A stretch of 64,000 nucleotides of DNA from UBA7328 sp002471345 (GCA_964011275.1 CAXGOB010000002.1:124001-188000), one strand, 5' to 3'. Counted from the first letter of the stretch, positions 15,612 to 26,127 are shown. Notes: generated by a model not told the origin, from the sequence alone. Numbers and translations: made by a program.

Positions 15612-17753
15612 CTAGTCCAACACTTTTTTACTCAATTCTGGTGTCACTCCCAAGTTTTTCCAAACAAAAGAATAAATATCTGCTTGAAGTTCTATCTGCT
15701 GCTTGGTACTTACTGACCCATGTCCAGCATTCGTTTCTATTCTAATCATTACTGGATTAGGTCCATTGTGAGCTTCTTGTAATCTAGCTGCAAATTTGAA
15801 TGAATGAGCAGGGACCACTCTGTCATCATGGTCCGCAGTAGTCACCATTGTGGCTGGATAAGCAGTTCCATCTTTCAATGCATGATATGGAGAATACTTT
15901 TTCAAATACTGAAACATTTCAGGAGAATCTTCCGCAGTACCATAGTCAGCAGCCCATCCCGCACCTGCTGTAAAAGTGTGATATCTCAACATATCCATAA
16001 CCCCAACTGCCGGCAAAGCGACTTTAGCCAATTCTGGCCTCTGGGTCATTGTAGCACCTACCAATAACCCACCATTACTTCCTCCAGCTATTGCTAGATA
16101 ATCACTGCTTGTATATTTATTACTGATCAGGTACTCTCCTGCTGCTATGAAGTCATCAAATACATTTTGCTTTTTCATCTTAGTACCTGCTAGATGCCAC
16201 TCTTCTCCATACTCACCTCCACCTCTGAGATTAGGCATAACATATATTCCTCCATTTTCCAACCATGCTATTCTTGATGGGCTGAAACTAGGTGTAAGAC
16301 TTATATTAAATCCTCCATAGGCATATAGGTAAGTAGGGTTCTTTCCGTTCATCTTCAGTCCTTTCTTATGCACGATAAACATAGGTACTCTAGTACCATC
16401 TTTACTGTTATAAAAAACCTGATTGACCTCATACTCACTAGGTTCAAAATCGACATCAGGCTGACGATAAAGCTCTGAACTTCCTTTAGCTATATCATAT
16501 TTAAAAATGGTAGTCGGATACGTGAAAGAAGTGAATCCATAATAGAAATCTTTATCATCCTTTTTACCTCCGAAACCATAGGCAGTTCCAATTCCCGGTA
16601 ATTCAATCTCCTTTTCTAAATTACCCTCCATATCATACTGTTTCACCTCAGTCTTTGCATCCACCAGATAATCTGCAAACAACTTTCCTCCACCGCTACC
16701 TATTCCGAGTACATTGTCCGTTTCAGGTATGATCTCTTTCCAAGTTGATTGTGATGGATTTTTCAGATCTACACTTACTAATTTGTAATTAGGTGCATCT
16801 ATATTCGTCAAAAGATAAAAAGTAGATCCCTCATTGTGCATTACTGATGCTCTTTTGAAATAGTCATCTTGCAACTGAATAAAAGGACTGTTTGATTTTC
16901 GCAAATCTCTCACATATACCTGACTTCCACTGGTATTCTGAGAAGCATACACTACTAGATAGTTTTCATCCTCGGTTACTCCAGCATTTATATATCTATT
17001 AGGTTGCTTTTCCCCACCATAAATCAGTTCGTCAGTGGATTGATCTGTATTAAGCTTATGAAATTTCAATTTGTGAAATTGTGTTTTTTGAGACAACTCA
17101 CTGCCTTTAGGTTTATCATAGCTACTGTAGAAAAACCCTTCATTCCCTTTCCATGCTAATCCACTAAACTTTACATCCTTAAGGGTATCTTCCACTATCT
17201 GCTTATTCTCAGTATCCATGACGATTACCTTTCTCCAATCAGAACCTCCCTCAGTAATCATATAAGCAACCATACTTGCATCTTCGGTGAAAAACATTCC
17301 TCTCAGCGCTACTGTACCATCTTCAGAAAAAGTATTTGGATCCAAAAAGATTTGTGGCTCTTCTTTACTTTCTATTTCTGATCGATATACTACACTGTGA
17401 TTTTGCAAACCACTATTCTTATAAAAATACTCGTATTTGCCTTCTTTAAAAGGAGCTGATACTCTCTCATAATCGTACAACTCTTCTATCCTCGACTGAA
17501 GCTGATCTTTAAAATCAATCTTATTCAGAAAGCCATCTGTTACTTCATTTTGAGACGTTACCCATGTGGTAGTCTCATCACTCATATCATCTTCTAACCA
17601 ATGATATGGGTCTGGCACGTCTACATCATGATAAGTATCTATATGAGCTTTCTTTTCAGTTACTGGGTATGTATAAGATTCTGGTTCTTCCATGTTTTTA
17701 CAAGAGAAAATTGAGATAATTATTAAGAAGAAAATGGTCTTTAGAAGGTTCAT
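15612..17753 (-). CDS. Prolyl oligopeptidase family serine peptidase (S9A), lipoprotein
   Basis: A 713-residue exported peptidase. The frame is open upstream to 17885, but the start at ATG 17753 gives a good lipoprotein signal (MNLLKTIFFLIIISIFSC), so I use it. The N-terminal half carries the beta-propeller sequence starting at DPYHWLEDD; the C-terminal half is an alpha/beta hydrolase with nucleophile Ser559 (AGGSNGG), the acid in TTADHDDRVVP and His in NAGHGS. Such enzymes cut short peptides after proline. The order of domains and the length match the family. It converges on the DUF3109 gene and has no operon partner. Confidence 0.93.
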   Translation of the reverse strand: MNLLKTIFFLIIISIFSCKNMEEPESYTYPVTEKKAHIDTYHDVDVPDPYHWLEDDMSDETTTWVTSQNEVTDGFLNKIDFKDQLQSRIEELYDYERVSAPFKEGKYEYFYKNSGLQNHSVVYRSEIESKEEPQIFLDPNTFSEDGTVALRGMFFTEDASMVAYMITEGGSDWRKVIVMDTENKQIVEDTLKDVKFSGLAWKGNEGFFYSSYDKPKGSELSQKTQFHKLKFHKLNTDQSTDELIYGGEKQPNRYINAGVTEDENYLVVYASQNTSGSQVYVRDLRKSNSPFIQLQDDYFKRASVMHNEGSTFYLLTNIDAPNYKLVSVDLKNPSQSTWKEIIPETDNVLGIGSGGGKLFADYLVDAKTEVKQYDMEGNLEKEIELPGIGTAYGFGGKKDDKDFYYGFTSFTYPTTIFKYDIAKGSSELYRQPDVDFEPSEYEVNQVFYNSKDGTRVPMFIVHKKGLKMNGKNPTYLYAYGGFNISLTPSFSPSRIAWLENGGIYVMPNLRGGGEYGEEWHLAGTKMKKQNVFDDFIAAGEYLISNKYTSSDYLAIAGGSNGGLLVGATMTQRPELAKVALPAVGVMDMLRYHTFTAGAGWAADYGTAEDSPEMFQYLKKYSPYHALKDGTAYPATMVTTADHDDRVVPAHSFKFAARLQEAHNGPNPVMIRIETNAGHGSVSTKQQIELQADIYSFVWKNLGVTPELSKKVLD

Positions 17754-18041
17754 TTTGAAGAATTTTAAGCGTGGAAAACGAAAATTAGATACAAACGAAG
17801 TTAAAAAAAGTAACGCACAAAAAACAAACCGTAAAAACGGAAGGTCGATTAAATCTTTACTAAAAAAATCAATTAAAAGGTGCAATCTTATTCGATCTGA
17901 AAATACTGCTATTTTTTGACGCTGTTTTTATACAATTCAACACTTCAATTGGATAACCTAATATAATAAGTTCATTCTTCTGCGAATAGGGCTCTATTTT
18001 AATTGTCTATTTACATGATTAAATAAGGTAGGAACAGAGAA

Positions 18042-19397
18042 ATGGTAAAAAAAATCAGGTTCTTCTTTTGTATAGTATTATACTCCACCGTAGGATGGTC
18101 TCAATCATCAATTCTGGATAAGTACATTGAAGAAGGTCTACAAAACAATTTGAGTCTTAAGTCAAATGACCTAGATATTAAAATCCGGCAGTCTGTGATC
18201 TCACAAACTAAAAAACTATGGAACCCAAATGTTGATTTGAATGGCAGCTATCTACTAGCCACAGGTGGAAGGACGATAGTATTCCCTGTCGGTGATTTAT
18301 TTAATCCAACTTATGCAACCTTGAATCAGCTTACAGGGACTCAGCAGTTTCCTACAGATCTAGAAAATTTCGAATCGCAACTTACACCTAATAATTTCCT
18401 TGATGTGCAATTTAATGGTGCTAAACCCTTAATAAATAGTGCGATTAAGTATAATCAAAAAATCCAAAATGAAATTCTACTGATTCAGGAATTAAATAAG
18501 GATATCACACATCAGGACATTACTTTCCAAATAAAAACGGCTTATTACAATTATCTAAAATCATTCAAAGGAATTGCTACTCTAGAAGAGAGCTTAGAAA
18601 CATTGAATGAACTTCTAAAGTTCAATAAAGTGTTGGTTAAATATAGCAAAGCAACCGAAGATGCTATCAGCGATGTAGACTATCGAATTGCCAATCTTGA
18701 AAGTCAAAAGGTTGGCATTTCAGAACAACAAATATTAGCAAAAGCCTTACTAAATCTTTTGGTCAATAAGCCCCTTGATGATGATGTAAATATTGATACT
18801 AAAATTCTTCTATCCTTCAATCCTTTAGAAAAAGAATTATTAGATCTCAAAGATGAAGCTTTAGTTGATCGAACTGAAATTAAGCAACTTGGTATATCCG
18901 ATAAGATCAATACTCTTAATCAATCCAGAATTAAAAAAGAAGGAAATCCAGAGCTCAATGTGTTTGCAGGCATAGGAATCCAAACAGAGGAATTCAATTT
19001 TGATGGAGGTGGGCCATTATATACCACAGGCTTGAGTATGTCCATGAACATTATAGATGGTGGCCTTAGGAAAAAGAAAATAGAACAACTCAAATTCGAA
19101 AGAGAAAAAATAGATAATGACAAGGCAAGATTGAATCAAAAGATAGAGATTGAAATCACACAGAATTACTATCAAATCAAATCAATAGAAAGTCAAATAC
19201 AGTCTGCTGAAAGTGCTGAAAGGAGTGCTCAAAAGAGTTACAATATTTTGAAAACCAAATACGAGAATGACAAAATTCTTTTGATTGAATTGTTACAAGC
19301 TCAAAACCGTCTTACATCAAGTCAACTCAATCTTGACATCCTTAAATTCGATCACCTTATCAAACTTGCAGAACTGAATAAATTATTGGGAAAATGA
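18042..19397 (+). CDS. TolC-family outer-membrane efflux channel
   Basis: A 451-residue protein with a signal peptide (cleavage near GWSQ, residue 21) and two long amphipathic repeats typical of outer-membrane efflux proteins; the second contains a conserved GGLRKKKIEQLKFEREKID helix near residue 345. It forms the outer channel of a tripartite pump. Its stop overlaps the start of the adaptor gene by 4 bp. The roughly 290-bp gap upstream is AT-rich and holds the divergent start regions, with no clear promoter box found. Confidence 0.9.
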   Translation: MVKKIRFFFCIVLYSTVGWSQSSILDKYIEEGLQNNLSLKSNDLDIKIRQSVISQTKKLWNPNVDLNGSYLLATGGRTIVFPVGDLFNPTYATLNQLTGTQQFPTDLENFESQLTPNNFLDVQFNGAKPLINSAIKYNQKIQNEILLIQELNKDITHQDITFQIKTAYYNYLKSFKGIATLEESLETLNELLKFNKVLVKYSKATEDAISDVDYRIANLESQKVGISEQQILAKALLNLLVNKPLDDDVNIDTKILLSFNPLEKELLDLKDEALVDRTEIKQLGISDKINTLNQSRIKKEGNPELNVFAGIGIQTEEFNFDGGGPLYTTGLSMSMNIIDGGLRKKKIEQLKFEREKIDNDKARLNQKIEIEITQNYYQIKSIESQIQSAESAERSAQKSYNILKTKYENDKILLIELLQAQNRLTSSQLNLDILKFDHLIKLAELNKLLGK

Positions 19398-20488
19398 TGA
19401 AACCAATTATGAATGTTATTATGAAGTTGAATGAATTCTGTTTCATTGTTCTAATACTCTCTGCAATATCAATTATGGGGTGTAAAGAAAAGATTGCTGG
19501 ACTTGATGAAGCTAAGGTTAAAAGTACAGAATATACTTCTGTAGAAGTAAGTCCTGTAGTGGTATCAAACGATCCTATTCCGATATATTCAATTGGGAAA
19601 GTGGGTATTGAAGAAGAAGTAAAATTGTCTTTTAAAATAGGTGGAATTATATCAGAAATCAGTGGTGAGGTAGGAATGTCAATCAGAAAAGGAACTGTAC
19701 TTGCCCGACTTCGTACCAATGAAATTGATGCTCAAGTAATCAAGGCACAAAGAGCACTTCAGAAAGCACAAAGAGATTTAGAGCGTACACAAAAAATGTA
19801 TAATGAAGGTGCTGCGACTTTGGAAAATATTCAAGACTTGACTACTCTTGTCGAGGTATCAAAAGCAGATGTAGAGATAGCTCAGTTTAATCAAAGCTAT
19901 TCTAATATTGTCAGCCCGGTAAATGGGAGAATATTAAAGAAAAATGCCGAAGCAAATGAATTGATAGGCCCAGGCCAACCGGTTTTTTTCATTTCTTCGA
20001 GACAGTCTTCATCTCTACTTAAAGCTTCTATATCAGATAAAGACATTGCTAAAATTAATTATGGCGACAAAACCAAGATATTCTTTGACGCTTATCCTAA
20101 TGAAGAATTTGAAGGAAAAATATTGAGATTTTCAGAATCCGCTGATCCTCGCACAGGTACTTTTGAATTGGATATTGATCTCAATGACAAAGGGAAAAGA
20201 TTAAGGAATGGATACATTGGAAGAGTAGAAATTTATCCCAAACAAATCACACCATATTTCAAGATTCCTATTAACGCCTTAGTTGAAGGTGTCGATGACG
20301 GCGTGATCATATTTACCCCTGATGACAATATAGCACGTAGACATGTTGTCTCTCCACAGTATATTGGTAAAGACTATTTTACTGTAAGTAGAAAAGAAGG
20401 TTATGACTTCTCACAAGTAATTACTACAGGAGCTCCCTTCCTTTTAGATGGAGATAAAATCAAAATCGCTGAAGCTATCTCACAATGA
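19394..20488 (+). CDS. RND efflux periplasmic adaptor (membrane fusion protein)
   Basis: A 364-residue lipoprotein (lipobox SIMGC, Cys30). Barrel-sandwich halves are visible at about 75-105 (GGIISEISGEVGMSIRKGT) and 165-195 (SPVNGRILKKNAEANELI), separated by an alpha-helical hairpin (about 108-165), and followed by a beta-barrel domain. It bridges the inner-membrane RND pump and the TolC-like channel encoded on either side. Overlaps of 4 bp with both neighbours show translational coupling. Confidence 0.92.
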   Translation: MMKPIMNVIMKLNEFCFIVLILSAISIMGCKEKIAGLDEAKVKSTEYTSVEVSPVVVSNDPIPIYSIGKVGIEEEVKLSFKIGGIISEISGEVGMSIRKGTVLARLRTNEIDAQVIKAQRALQKAQRDLERTQKMYNEGAATLENIQDLTTLVEVSKADVEIAQFNQSYSNIVSPVNGRILKKNAEANELIGPGQPVFFISSRQSSSLLKASISDKDIAKINYGDKTKIFFDAYPNEEFEGKILRFSESADPRTGTFELDIDLNDKGKRLRNGYIGRVEIYPKQITPYFKIPINALVEGVDDGVIIFTPDDNIARRHVVSPQYIGKDYFTVSRKEGYDFSQVITTGAPFLLDGDKIKIAEAISQ

Positions 20489-23400
20489 ATTTGACACGTC
20501 TTGCAATTCGTAATGCCCAATTTGTCATCATTCTACTTCTAGTAGGAATACTCCTTAGTGTACAGTCCTTCATATCGATGCCTCGGTCAGAAGATCCTCA
20601 GGTAAGCTTTCCTTACTATATGATTACGACCATATTACCAGGCACGAGCCCGGAGGACATGGAGACTTTGATTGTCGACCCATTAGAAGAAGGATTAAAT
20701 AATCTTGACGACATAACCGATATCGAGACTGTTATCCTCGAAAATGTATCCATCACACAAGTAAAAGCATCATTCGAAATTGATCCGGATGATAAACTTC
20801 AAGAAGTTATAAGAGAAGTAAATAGCGTAAGACCCAACCTTCCTGCTGGCCTCGCTTCCTTAGAAATAGAACAAATAAAACCTGAAGAAAGGGTCAATTT
20901 TTTACTTTATGCTATTAATTCTGATGTAGCATCATATGCTCATCTTAATGATTTTGCAGAAAAATTAGAAAATAGATTAGAACGAGTAGATGGTATTAGT
21001 AGCATTGAAATAGAAGCCAATCCAAGAGAAGAAATAAGAGTATCGCTAGACTATCAGCGTATGGCCGCTTTAAATGTGAGCTTTACACAAATAGCCGGAA
21101 TACTCAACGCCAATAATGCAAATATCCCTGGTGGGGAAGTAAGTGCTGGCACAAAGAGTTTTTCAATAAAAAGTACTGGTGGATATGAAAATATAGAAGA
21201 TATTAAAAATACGGTCGTATCAGCTGGAAACAATACAATCATATATCTAAAAGATGTAGCAAATATCACTTTTGATCATGAAGATTTGGCCTGGAAGGCA
21301 GAATACAATAGGACTAAAACTGTGTTTGTCTCTCTTAAACTGAAAAGAGGAGTTAATATCATGGATGTAGATAGAGAAGCACGAGCCACTGCAGATGCTT
21401 TCGCTACAGAATTGCCACCAAATGTACATCTGGATATAGCATTCGAGCAAGCAAGTGATGTAAGGGAGAGGATAAATGCCTTTTTTATCAATCTTTTACA
21501 AGGGATTGCTTTGGTGGGAATTGTAATTATGTTGTTTTTAGGTTGGAGGGCCTCCTTTATAATTATTACTCTTATTCCTATTTGCGCTTTACTGGCATTA
21601 GCGATTCTCAATAACACAGGCTATGGACTTCAACAGATTTCTATCGCAGCATTGGTATTAGCACTTGGACTACTTGTAGATAACGGCATAGTTGTAATTG
21701 AGAATATTTCTCGATTTATAAAAGAAGGCTATTCCAAATCTGAAGCTGCCAGCAAAGGGACTATGGAAGTGGGGACTGCCGTGGCCAGCAGTACAGTTAC
21801 AACTATATTTTCTTTTTTCCCCCTCTCACAATTAGGAGACGCTGCGGGATTGTTTTTGATTTCTCTTCCACTTACCGTTGTTTTCACTTTAATAATCTCT
21901 CTTGTCCTTGCCCTTACATTTTCACCTATTATGGCAAAATGGGTTCTCCGTGCTCAAAGTATCAATCATAAAACCCTTGCTGATCGATTTTTCTTTTGGT
22001 TGTCTGAAAAAGTGTACAAACCTATCTTAGATTTTTGTCTACGGTTTGGAGCATTAGTGGTTCTAGTGGCAATAGTGATTACAGCTTCGAGTATTATGCT
22101 TTTTCCTAAAATAGGCGTCAGTTTCTTCCCTACAGCGGATAAAGCGCTATTGCTTATTGATATTCGTGGGCCTATTGGAAATAATATTGATGAGACCGAA
22201 AAAGCTGTAAATTATGTAGAAAATTTACTTGATACCATGGATATAGTAACTGACTATACTTCTAGCTCAGGAAATGGTATTCCTCAAATATTCTATAATA
22301 GAATACCTGGAACCAGAAGAAAAAATCAAGGTCAGATACTAGCAATTCTCAAAGAGTGGGAAACCAGATCATTTTACACTACAATTGCTCAACTTAGAAA
22401 AGATTTTACAAAATTCCCTGGAGCCAGAATCACAGTAGAAGAACTTAAAAATGGTGCTCCATTTAGTCCTTTTGAAATTAGGATATTAGGAGATGATCTG
22501 GATATTCAAAAGAGAATGGCTCAAGAAGTGGAAGATGTAATGAGAAGTATTGATGGCATCATCAATATCGATAACCCACTCAGCAGGAATAAAACAGAAA
22601 TAGTTGTAAAACTGGATAAGGAGAAAGCTGGACTTCTTAATGTTTCACAGCTTGATTTTGATAGAATTGTAAGAGCAAGTCTCAATGGATTACAAATAGA
22701 CGACGTCACTATAGGAGAAGATGAATACGCTTTGGTATTGAGGATGCCTTTTACTGATCAACCTAATGTAGAAGATTTTAAAAAAATATACATCACTAAT
22801 AGACAAGGTGCTCAAATCCCTCTTTCTCATATTGCGGATGTGAAATTTGAAGGTGCTCCTTCTGTATTGAGGCATTTTGATCTAAATCGATATGCTAGAG
22901 TAATAGCAAGTGCTGTCAATCTGGATGAAACGATACCTATGACATTCACTCTTATCGAGAAACTAGATGAATTAGAATGGCCACCAGGATTCGCATATGA
23001 AGTAGGAGGAGAATTTGAAGAACAACAACAGACCTTTGGTAGTTTGGGTATAATTCTAGGATTAGCAATGATTGGAATTTTTGCAGTATTGGTCTTACAG
23101 TTCAGATCAATCTTACAACCCTTCATTGTATTCGTAGCAATTCTTCTAGCAGTAAGTGGATCATTTGTAGCTCTTTATTTGTCTGGATGGCCATTTTCAT
23201 TTTTTGCTTTTGTAGGGCTTATAAGCCTCATGGGTATAGTCGTAAATAATTCAATCATTATGGTAGACTATATGAATCAACTTATGAATGATGGCTTGGA
23301 GAAAAGGAATGCAATTATAAAAGGATCCATCACTAGATTGAAACCTATTTTATTAACGACTCTTACTACTATACTTGGACTTTTACCATTGGCTTTGCAA

Positions 23401-23538
23401 CGAACTAATCAATGGTCACCTCTTTGTATGACCATCATTGGGGGCATGATATCGTCTACCATATTGACTTTAGTGGTAGTACCCGTTATATACAATTGGT
23501 TGACTAAAGAAAAGATAGCACAAGACATAAACATATAA
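20485..23538 (+). CDS. RND efflux permease (AcrB-like family)
   Basis: A 1017-residue inner-membrane transporter with the RND layout: helix 1 at the N-terminus, two large periplasmic loops and two sets of six or so membrane segments. It starts like HAE1 pumps (MPRSEDPQVSFPYY, TILPGTSPEDMETL). The helix-4 relay reads GLLVDNGIVVIEN, so Asp399 is kept but the second Asp of AcrB is Asn400, and the helix-10 segment reads GIVVNNSIIMVDY where AcrB has its Lys. Substrates cannot be predicted. It is the last gene of the tripartite operon. Confidence 0.92.
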   Translation: MNLTRLAIRNAQFVIILLLVGILLSVQSFISMPRSEDPQVSFPYYMITTILPGTSPEDMETLIVDPLEEGLNNLDDITDIETVILENVSITQVKASFEIDPDDKLQEVIREVNSVRPNLPAGLASLEIEQIKPEERVNFLLYAINSDVASYAHLNDFAEKLENRLERVDGISSIEIEANPREEIRVSLDYQRMAALNVSFTQIAGILNANNANIPGGEVSAGTKSFSIKSTGGYENIEDIKNTVVSAGNNTIIYLKDVANITFDHEDLAWKAEYNRTKTVFVSLKLKRGVNIMDVDREARATADAFATELPPNVHLDIAFEQASDVRERINAFFINLLQGIALVGIVIMLFLGWRASFIIITLIPICALLALAILNNTGYGLQQISIAALVLALGLLVDNGIVVIENISRFIKEGYSKSEAASKGTMEVGTAVASSTVTTIFSFFPLSQLGDAAGLFLISLPLTVVFTLIISLVLALTFSPIMAKWVLRAQSINHKTLADRFFFWLSEKVYKPILDFCLRFGALVVLVAIVITASSIMLFPKIGVSFFPTADKALLLIDIRGPIGNNIDETEKAVNYVENLLDTMDIVTDYTSSSGNGIPQIFYNRIPGTRRKNQGQILAILKEWETRSFYTTIAQLRKDFTKFPGARITVEELKNGAPFSPFEIRILGDDLDIQKRMAQEVEDVMRSIDGIINIDNPLSRNKTEIVVKLDKEKAGLLNVSQLDFDRIVRASLNGLQIDDVTIGEDEYALVLRMPFTDQPNVEDFKKIYITNRQGAQIPLSHIADVKFEGAPSVLRHFDLNRYARVIASAVNLDETIPMTFTLIEKLDELEWPPGFAYEVGGEFEEQQQTFGSLGIILGLAMIGIFAVLVLQFRSILQPFIVFVAILLAVSGSFVALYLSGWPFSFFAFVGLISLMGIVVNNSIIMVDYMNQLMNDGLEKRNAIIKGSITRLKPILLTTLTTILGLLPLALQRTNQWSPLCMTIIGGMISSTILTLVVVPVIYNWLTKEKIAQDINI

Positions 23539-23553
23539 AAGATGAACAAGTAA

Positions 23554-23583
23554 GAAGGATTCAATATGAGTATTGAATCCTTC
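23554..23583. terminator. Perfect 13-bp hairpin after the efflux operon
   Basis: GAAGGATTCAATA and TATTGAATCCTTC are perfect complements around TGAG. It starts 16 bp after the permease stop and lies before the convergent ssb gene. There is no long U-tract on either side, so it may act as an RNA-stabilising end or an imperfect terminator. Confidence 0.5.
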
Positions 23584-23659
23584 AACTTAATATCTGAAAA
23601 TTCAAAGACAAGAAAAATTATAAACAACCTGAATTCTCTCTCTTCGACCCCATCTCTTG

Positions 23660-24001
23660 TTAACTTTCCTTTCCACTAATTTTGAAAAACTCCTGTGCTA
23701 CCACTTCTGTGATATACTTCTCTGTACCATTATCATCTTTATATTGTCTATAGGTAAGTTTCCCCTGTATCGCTACTTCTGATCCCTTTTGTGTCATATT
23801 GTAAATATGCTCAGCTGTCTTTCCCCATGCTATGACATTATGCCATTGCGTAATAGTCTGCTTTTCTCCATTTTGGTCCTTGTAATTTTCATTGGTGGCA
23901 AGTGAAAACTTCACCATATGTTTATCATTCTCAAAGGTTTTTAATTCTGGATTCTTACCTAAGTGTCCTATGAGTTGTACTTGATTTCTAATTGAATTCA
24001 T
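23660..24001 (-). CDS. ssb: Single-stranded DNA-binding protein, short form
   Basis: A 113-residue OB-fold protein starting NSIRNQVQLIGHLGKNPELK and containing the conserved QWHNVIAWGKTAEH segment. It ends right after the OB fold and lacks the flexible tail with the acidic DxDxPF tip by which the main SSB recruits partners. It may therefore be an accessory SSB, as found with competence or recombination systems. A near-consensus -7 box CATCTTTG lies at 24073-24066 on the minus strand, and a palindrome sits about 40 bp further upstream. Confidence 0.88.
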   Translation of the reverse strand: MNSIRNQVQLIGHLGKNPELKTFENDKHMVKFSLATNENYKDQNGEKQTITQWHNVIAWGKTAEHIYNMTQKGSEVAIQGKLTYRQYKDDNGTEKYITEVVAQEFFKISGKES

Positions 24002-24110
24002 AACTTAAGAATTTGTTCCCTGACCGTGTAACACAAATCAGGAGTGCTTGACAATATTGTCGACACAAAGATGAAGGTGATGAAAATTGAGAGCCGTATA
24101 ATAAACGATT

Positions 24111-24142
24111 GTATCCGTTTGTAAACGTTTGTAAACGGATAC
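24111..24142. promoter_or_regulatory. Palindrome with tandem TTTGTAAACG repeat upstream of ssb
   Basis: GTATCCGTTT (24111-24120) and AAACGGATAC (24133-24142) are perfect 10-bp inverted arms. Inside and across them TTTGTAAACG occurs twice in direct tandem. It lies about 40 bp upstream of the putative ssb -7 box and about 215 bp upstream of the divergent TPR gene. It looks like a transcription-factor site. Nothing else was recognised in the 357-bp gap apart from a short inverted repeat GAATCA/TGATTC near 24300. Confidence 0.5.
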
Positions 24143-24358
24143 GGAAAGTGTAAATAGCTGATAAATAAAGGTTTATATTTATTTCAAATATGAAACTTCA
24201 TTTAGAAGAATAAGAGTGAATCTCCAATTTGAAAGAATATTGAACAATATATCTATGTAAAAAAGAATATCACGACGTATTAAATACCTATTCATTCTGA
24301 ATCAAATCGAAAAGTGATTCTTGTGAATAGTTTAGCCTCACTAAAAATTTAATCTCAT

Positions 24359-26032
24359 ATGAAATCATTCAAAATCCTTGTAGTTCTTATTTCAACCATT
24401 ATTCTGATTCATAGTTGTCAAAATGAGAATCCACAATCAAATTCTGAATTGTCAAACCTTGATCTACTGAGAGGAAATATTGTAATGTGCAGCGGCAACT
24501 CATTCGGAAAGGTAAGTTTCTTCTTGTCATGCAATAATTCTGTGAGGGATACTTTTGACCTGGCCATTTCCTTACTCCATTCTTTTGAATATGATGAGGC
24601 AGAAAAGGCTTTTGCAAAAGTTATCGATTCAGATCCCGAATGTCCAATGGCCTATTGGGGGATAGCTATGAGTTTGATGCATCATCCGAAGTTTGGTCCT
24701 GGTCGAGAGGGTTTTGAAAAGGGAGCGAAGGTTCTCAAAGAAGCAGAGTTACTTCCAAAAACAACCCAGGAACAGGAGTTCCTTAAAGCAGCTGGAGCAT
24801 ATTATGATAATGGCTGGAAAAGTACTACCCACTTGATGAGAGCAAAGAAAATGGAAGCGAAAATGGAAGTAATTTATAAAAAGAATGTAGATAACAAAGA
24901 AGCCGCTATATTTTATGCTTTGTCGCTTTTTGCAACAGCTAATTCAAAAGACAAGACCTATGCAATTCAAAAAAAGGCGGGTGCTATATTAGAGTCCATT
25001 TTCCCAGATCAACCAGACCATCCAGGAATTGCCCACTATATCATTCACCATTATGATCATCCAGAATTGGCCCAATTAGCTCTACCTACTGCAAGAAGAT
25101 ATGCAGACATAGCGCCTGGATCTTCCCATGCCCAACATATGCCATCCCATATTTTTACCCGTTTGGGGCTTTGGGACGAATCCATTGAATCCAATGTTAA
25201 TTCTGCAGCCGCTGCTAAATGTTATGCTGAAGAAACCGAGATGGACGGCAATTGGCACAATGAAATTCATGCTATGGATTATTTGGTATATGCCTATTTG
25301 CAAAAAGGAGATAATGTAAAGGCAAATGAACAGTACGAACACCTACAAACGATTAATAAAGTATACCCTGGCAAGAGTTCTCCATATAATTTCAGTGCTA
25401 TCCCAGTTCGAATGGTTTTGGAAAACAGACAATGGGCCAAAGCCGCTAGGCTCAAACATCATGCGACAGAACACCAATGGGACCAAAGGCCTTGGGAGAT
25501 TGCCTTATTGCACTTTGCCAAAGCATTGGGAGCATCTCATATAGGTGATGTGAATTCTGCTGAAAAAGAATTGGCCATTTTACAATCGTTGCACCAGAAG
25601 CTAGTTGATAAAAAAGATACATATCGGTCTAACCAAGTCTTGATCCAAGTTAAGGCATCTGAAGCCTGGATTCTCTTTGCTAAGGGGAAACAGAATGAAG
25701 CCCTTGCATTAATGGAAGAGGCAGCAACTTTGGAAGAGATGACTGGGAAACATCCCATCACACCTGGCGAAGTACTTCCCGCGCCTGAACTCTTGGGAGA
25801 CATGCTCTTAGCAATGAACAAACCTATGCAAGCTTTGGAAACTTATGAGGTAAATTTAAAAGGACATCCGAATAGATTTAATGGAATATATGGTGCTGCT
25901 ATTGCTGCAAAAAGCATAGGTGACAAAGAAAAAACAAGATTATATTTCGAAAGATTACAAGAATTAGCTAAAGGAATAAATAGCGATCGAGCCGAGCTCA
26001 AAGAAGCCAATCAATTCTTGATTCAAATTTAA
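24359..26032 (+). CDS. TPR-repeat lipoprotein
   Basis: A 557-residue protein with a lipoprotein signal (lipobox IHSC, Cys20) and TPR-like helical repeats. The central block HPGIAHYIIHHYDHP ... APGSSHAQHMPSHIFTRLG is a strongly conserved signature of a widespread but uncharacterised family. The many His residues there could bind metal, but that is inference. Repeats are seen at about 65-110, 255-300 and 440-530. It is anchored in a membrane and probably faces the periplasm or outside. It stands alone, opposite in direction to ssb. Confidence 0.75.
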   Translation: MKSFKILVVLISTIILIHSCQNENPQSNSELSNLDLLRGNIVMCSGNSFGKVSFFLSCNNSVRDTFDLAISLLHSFEYDEAEKAFAKVIDSDPECPMAYWGIAMSLMHHPKFGPGREGFEKGAKVLKEAELLPKTTQEQEFLKAAGAYYDNGWKSTTHLMRAKKMEAKMEVIYKKNVDNKEAAIFYALSLFATANSKDKTYAIQKKAGAILESIFPDQPDHPGIAHYIIHHYDHPELAQLALPTARRYADIAPGSSHAQHMPSHIFTRLGLWDESIESNVNSAAAAKCYAEETEMDGNWHNEIHAMDYLVYAYLQKGDNVKANEQYEHLQTINKVYPGKSSPYNFSAIPVRMVLENRQWAKAARLKHHATEHQWDQRPWEIALLHFAKALGASHIGDVNSAEKELAILQSLHQKLVDKKDTYRSNQVLIQVKASEAWILFAKGKQNEALALMEEAATLEEMTGKHPITPGEVLPAPELLGDMLLAMNKPMQALETYEVNLKGHPNRFNGIYGAAIAAKSIGDKEKTRLYFERLQELAKGINSDRAELKEANQFLIQI

Positions 26033-26127
26033 GAAGAGGAATTAAGAAAGAGACCTAAAAAAGCATTAAACATCAATATTTGCTAGATACACTCAGTGAT
26101 CATAAAGCAAAACAAAATGAAGAATCA

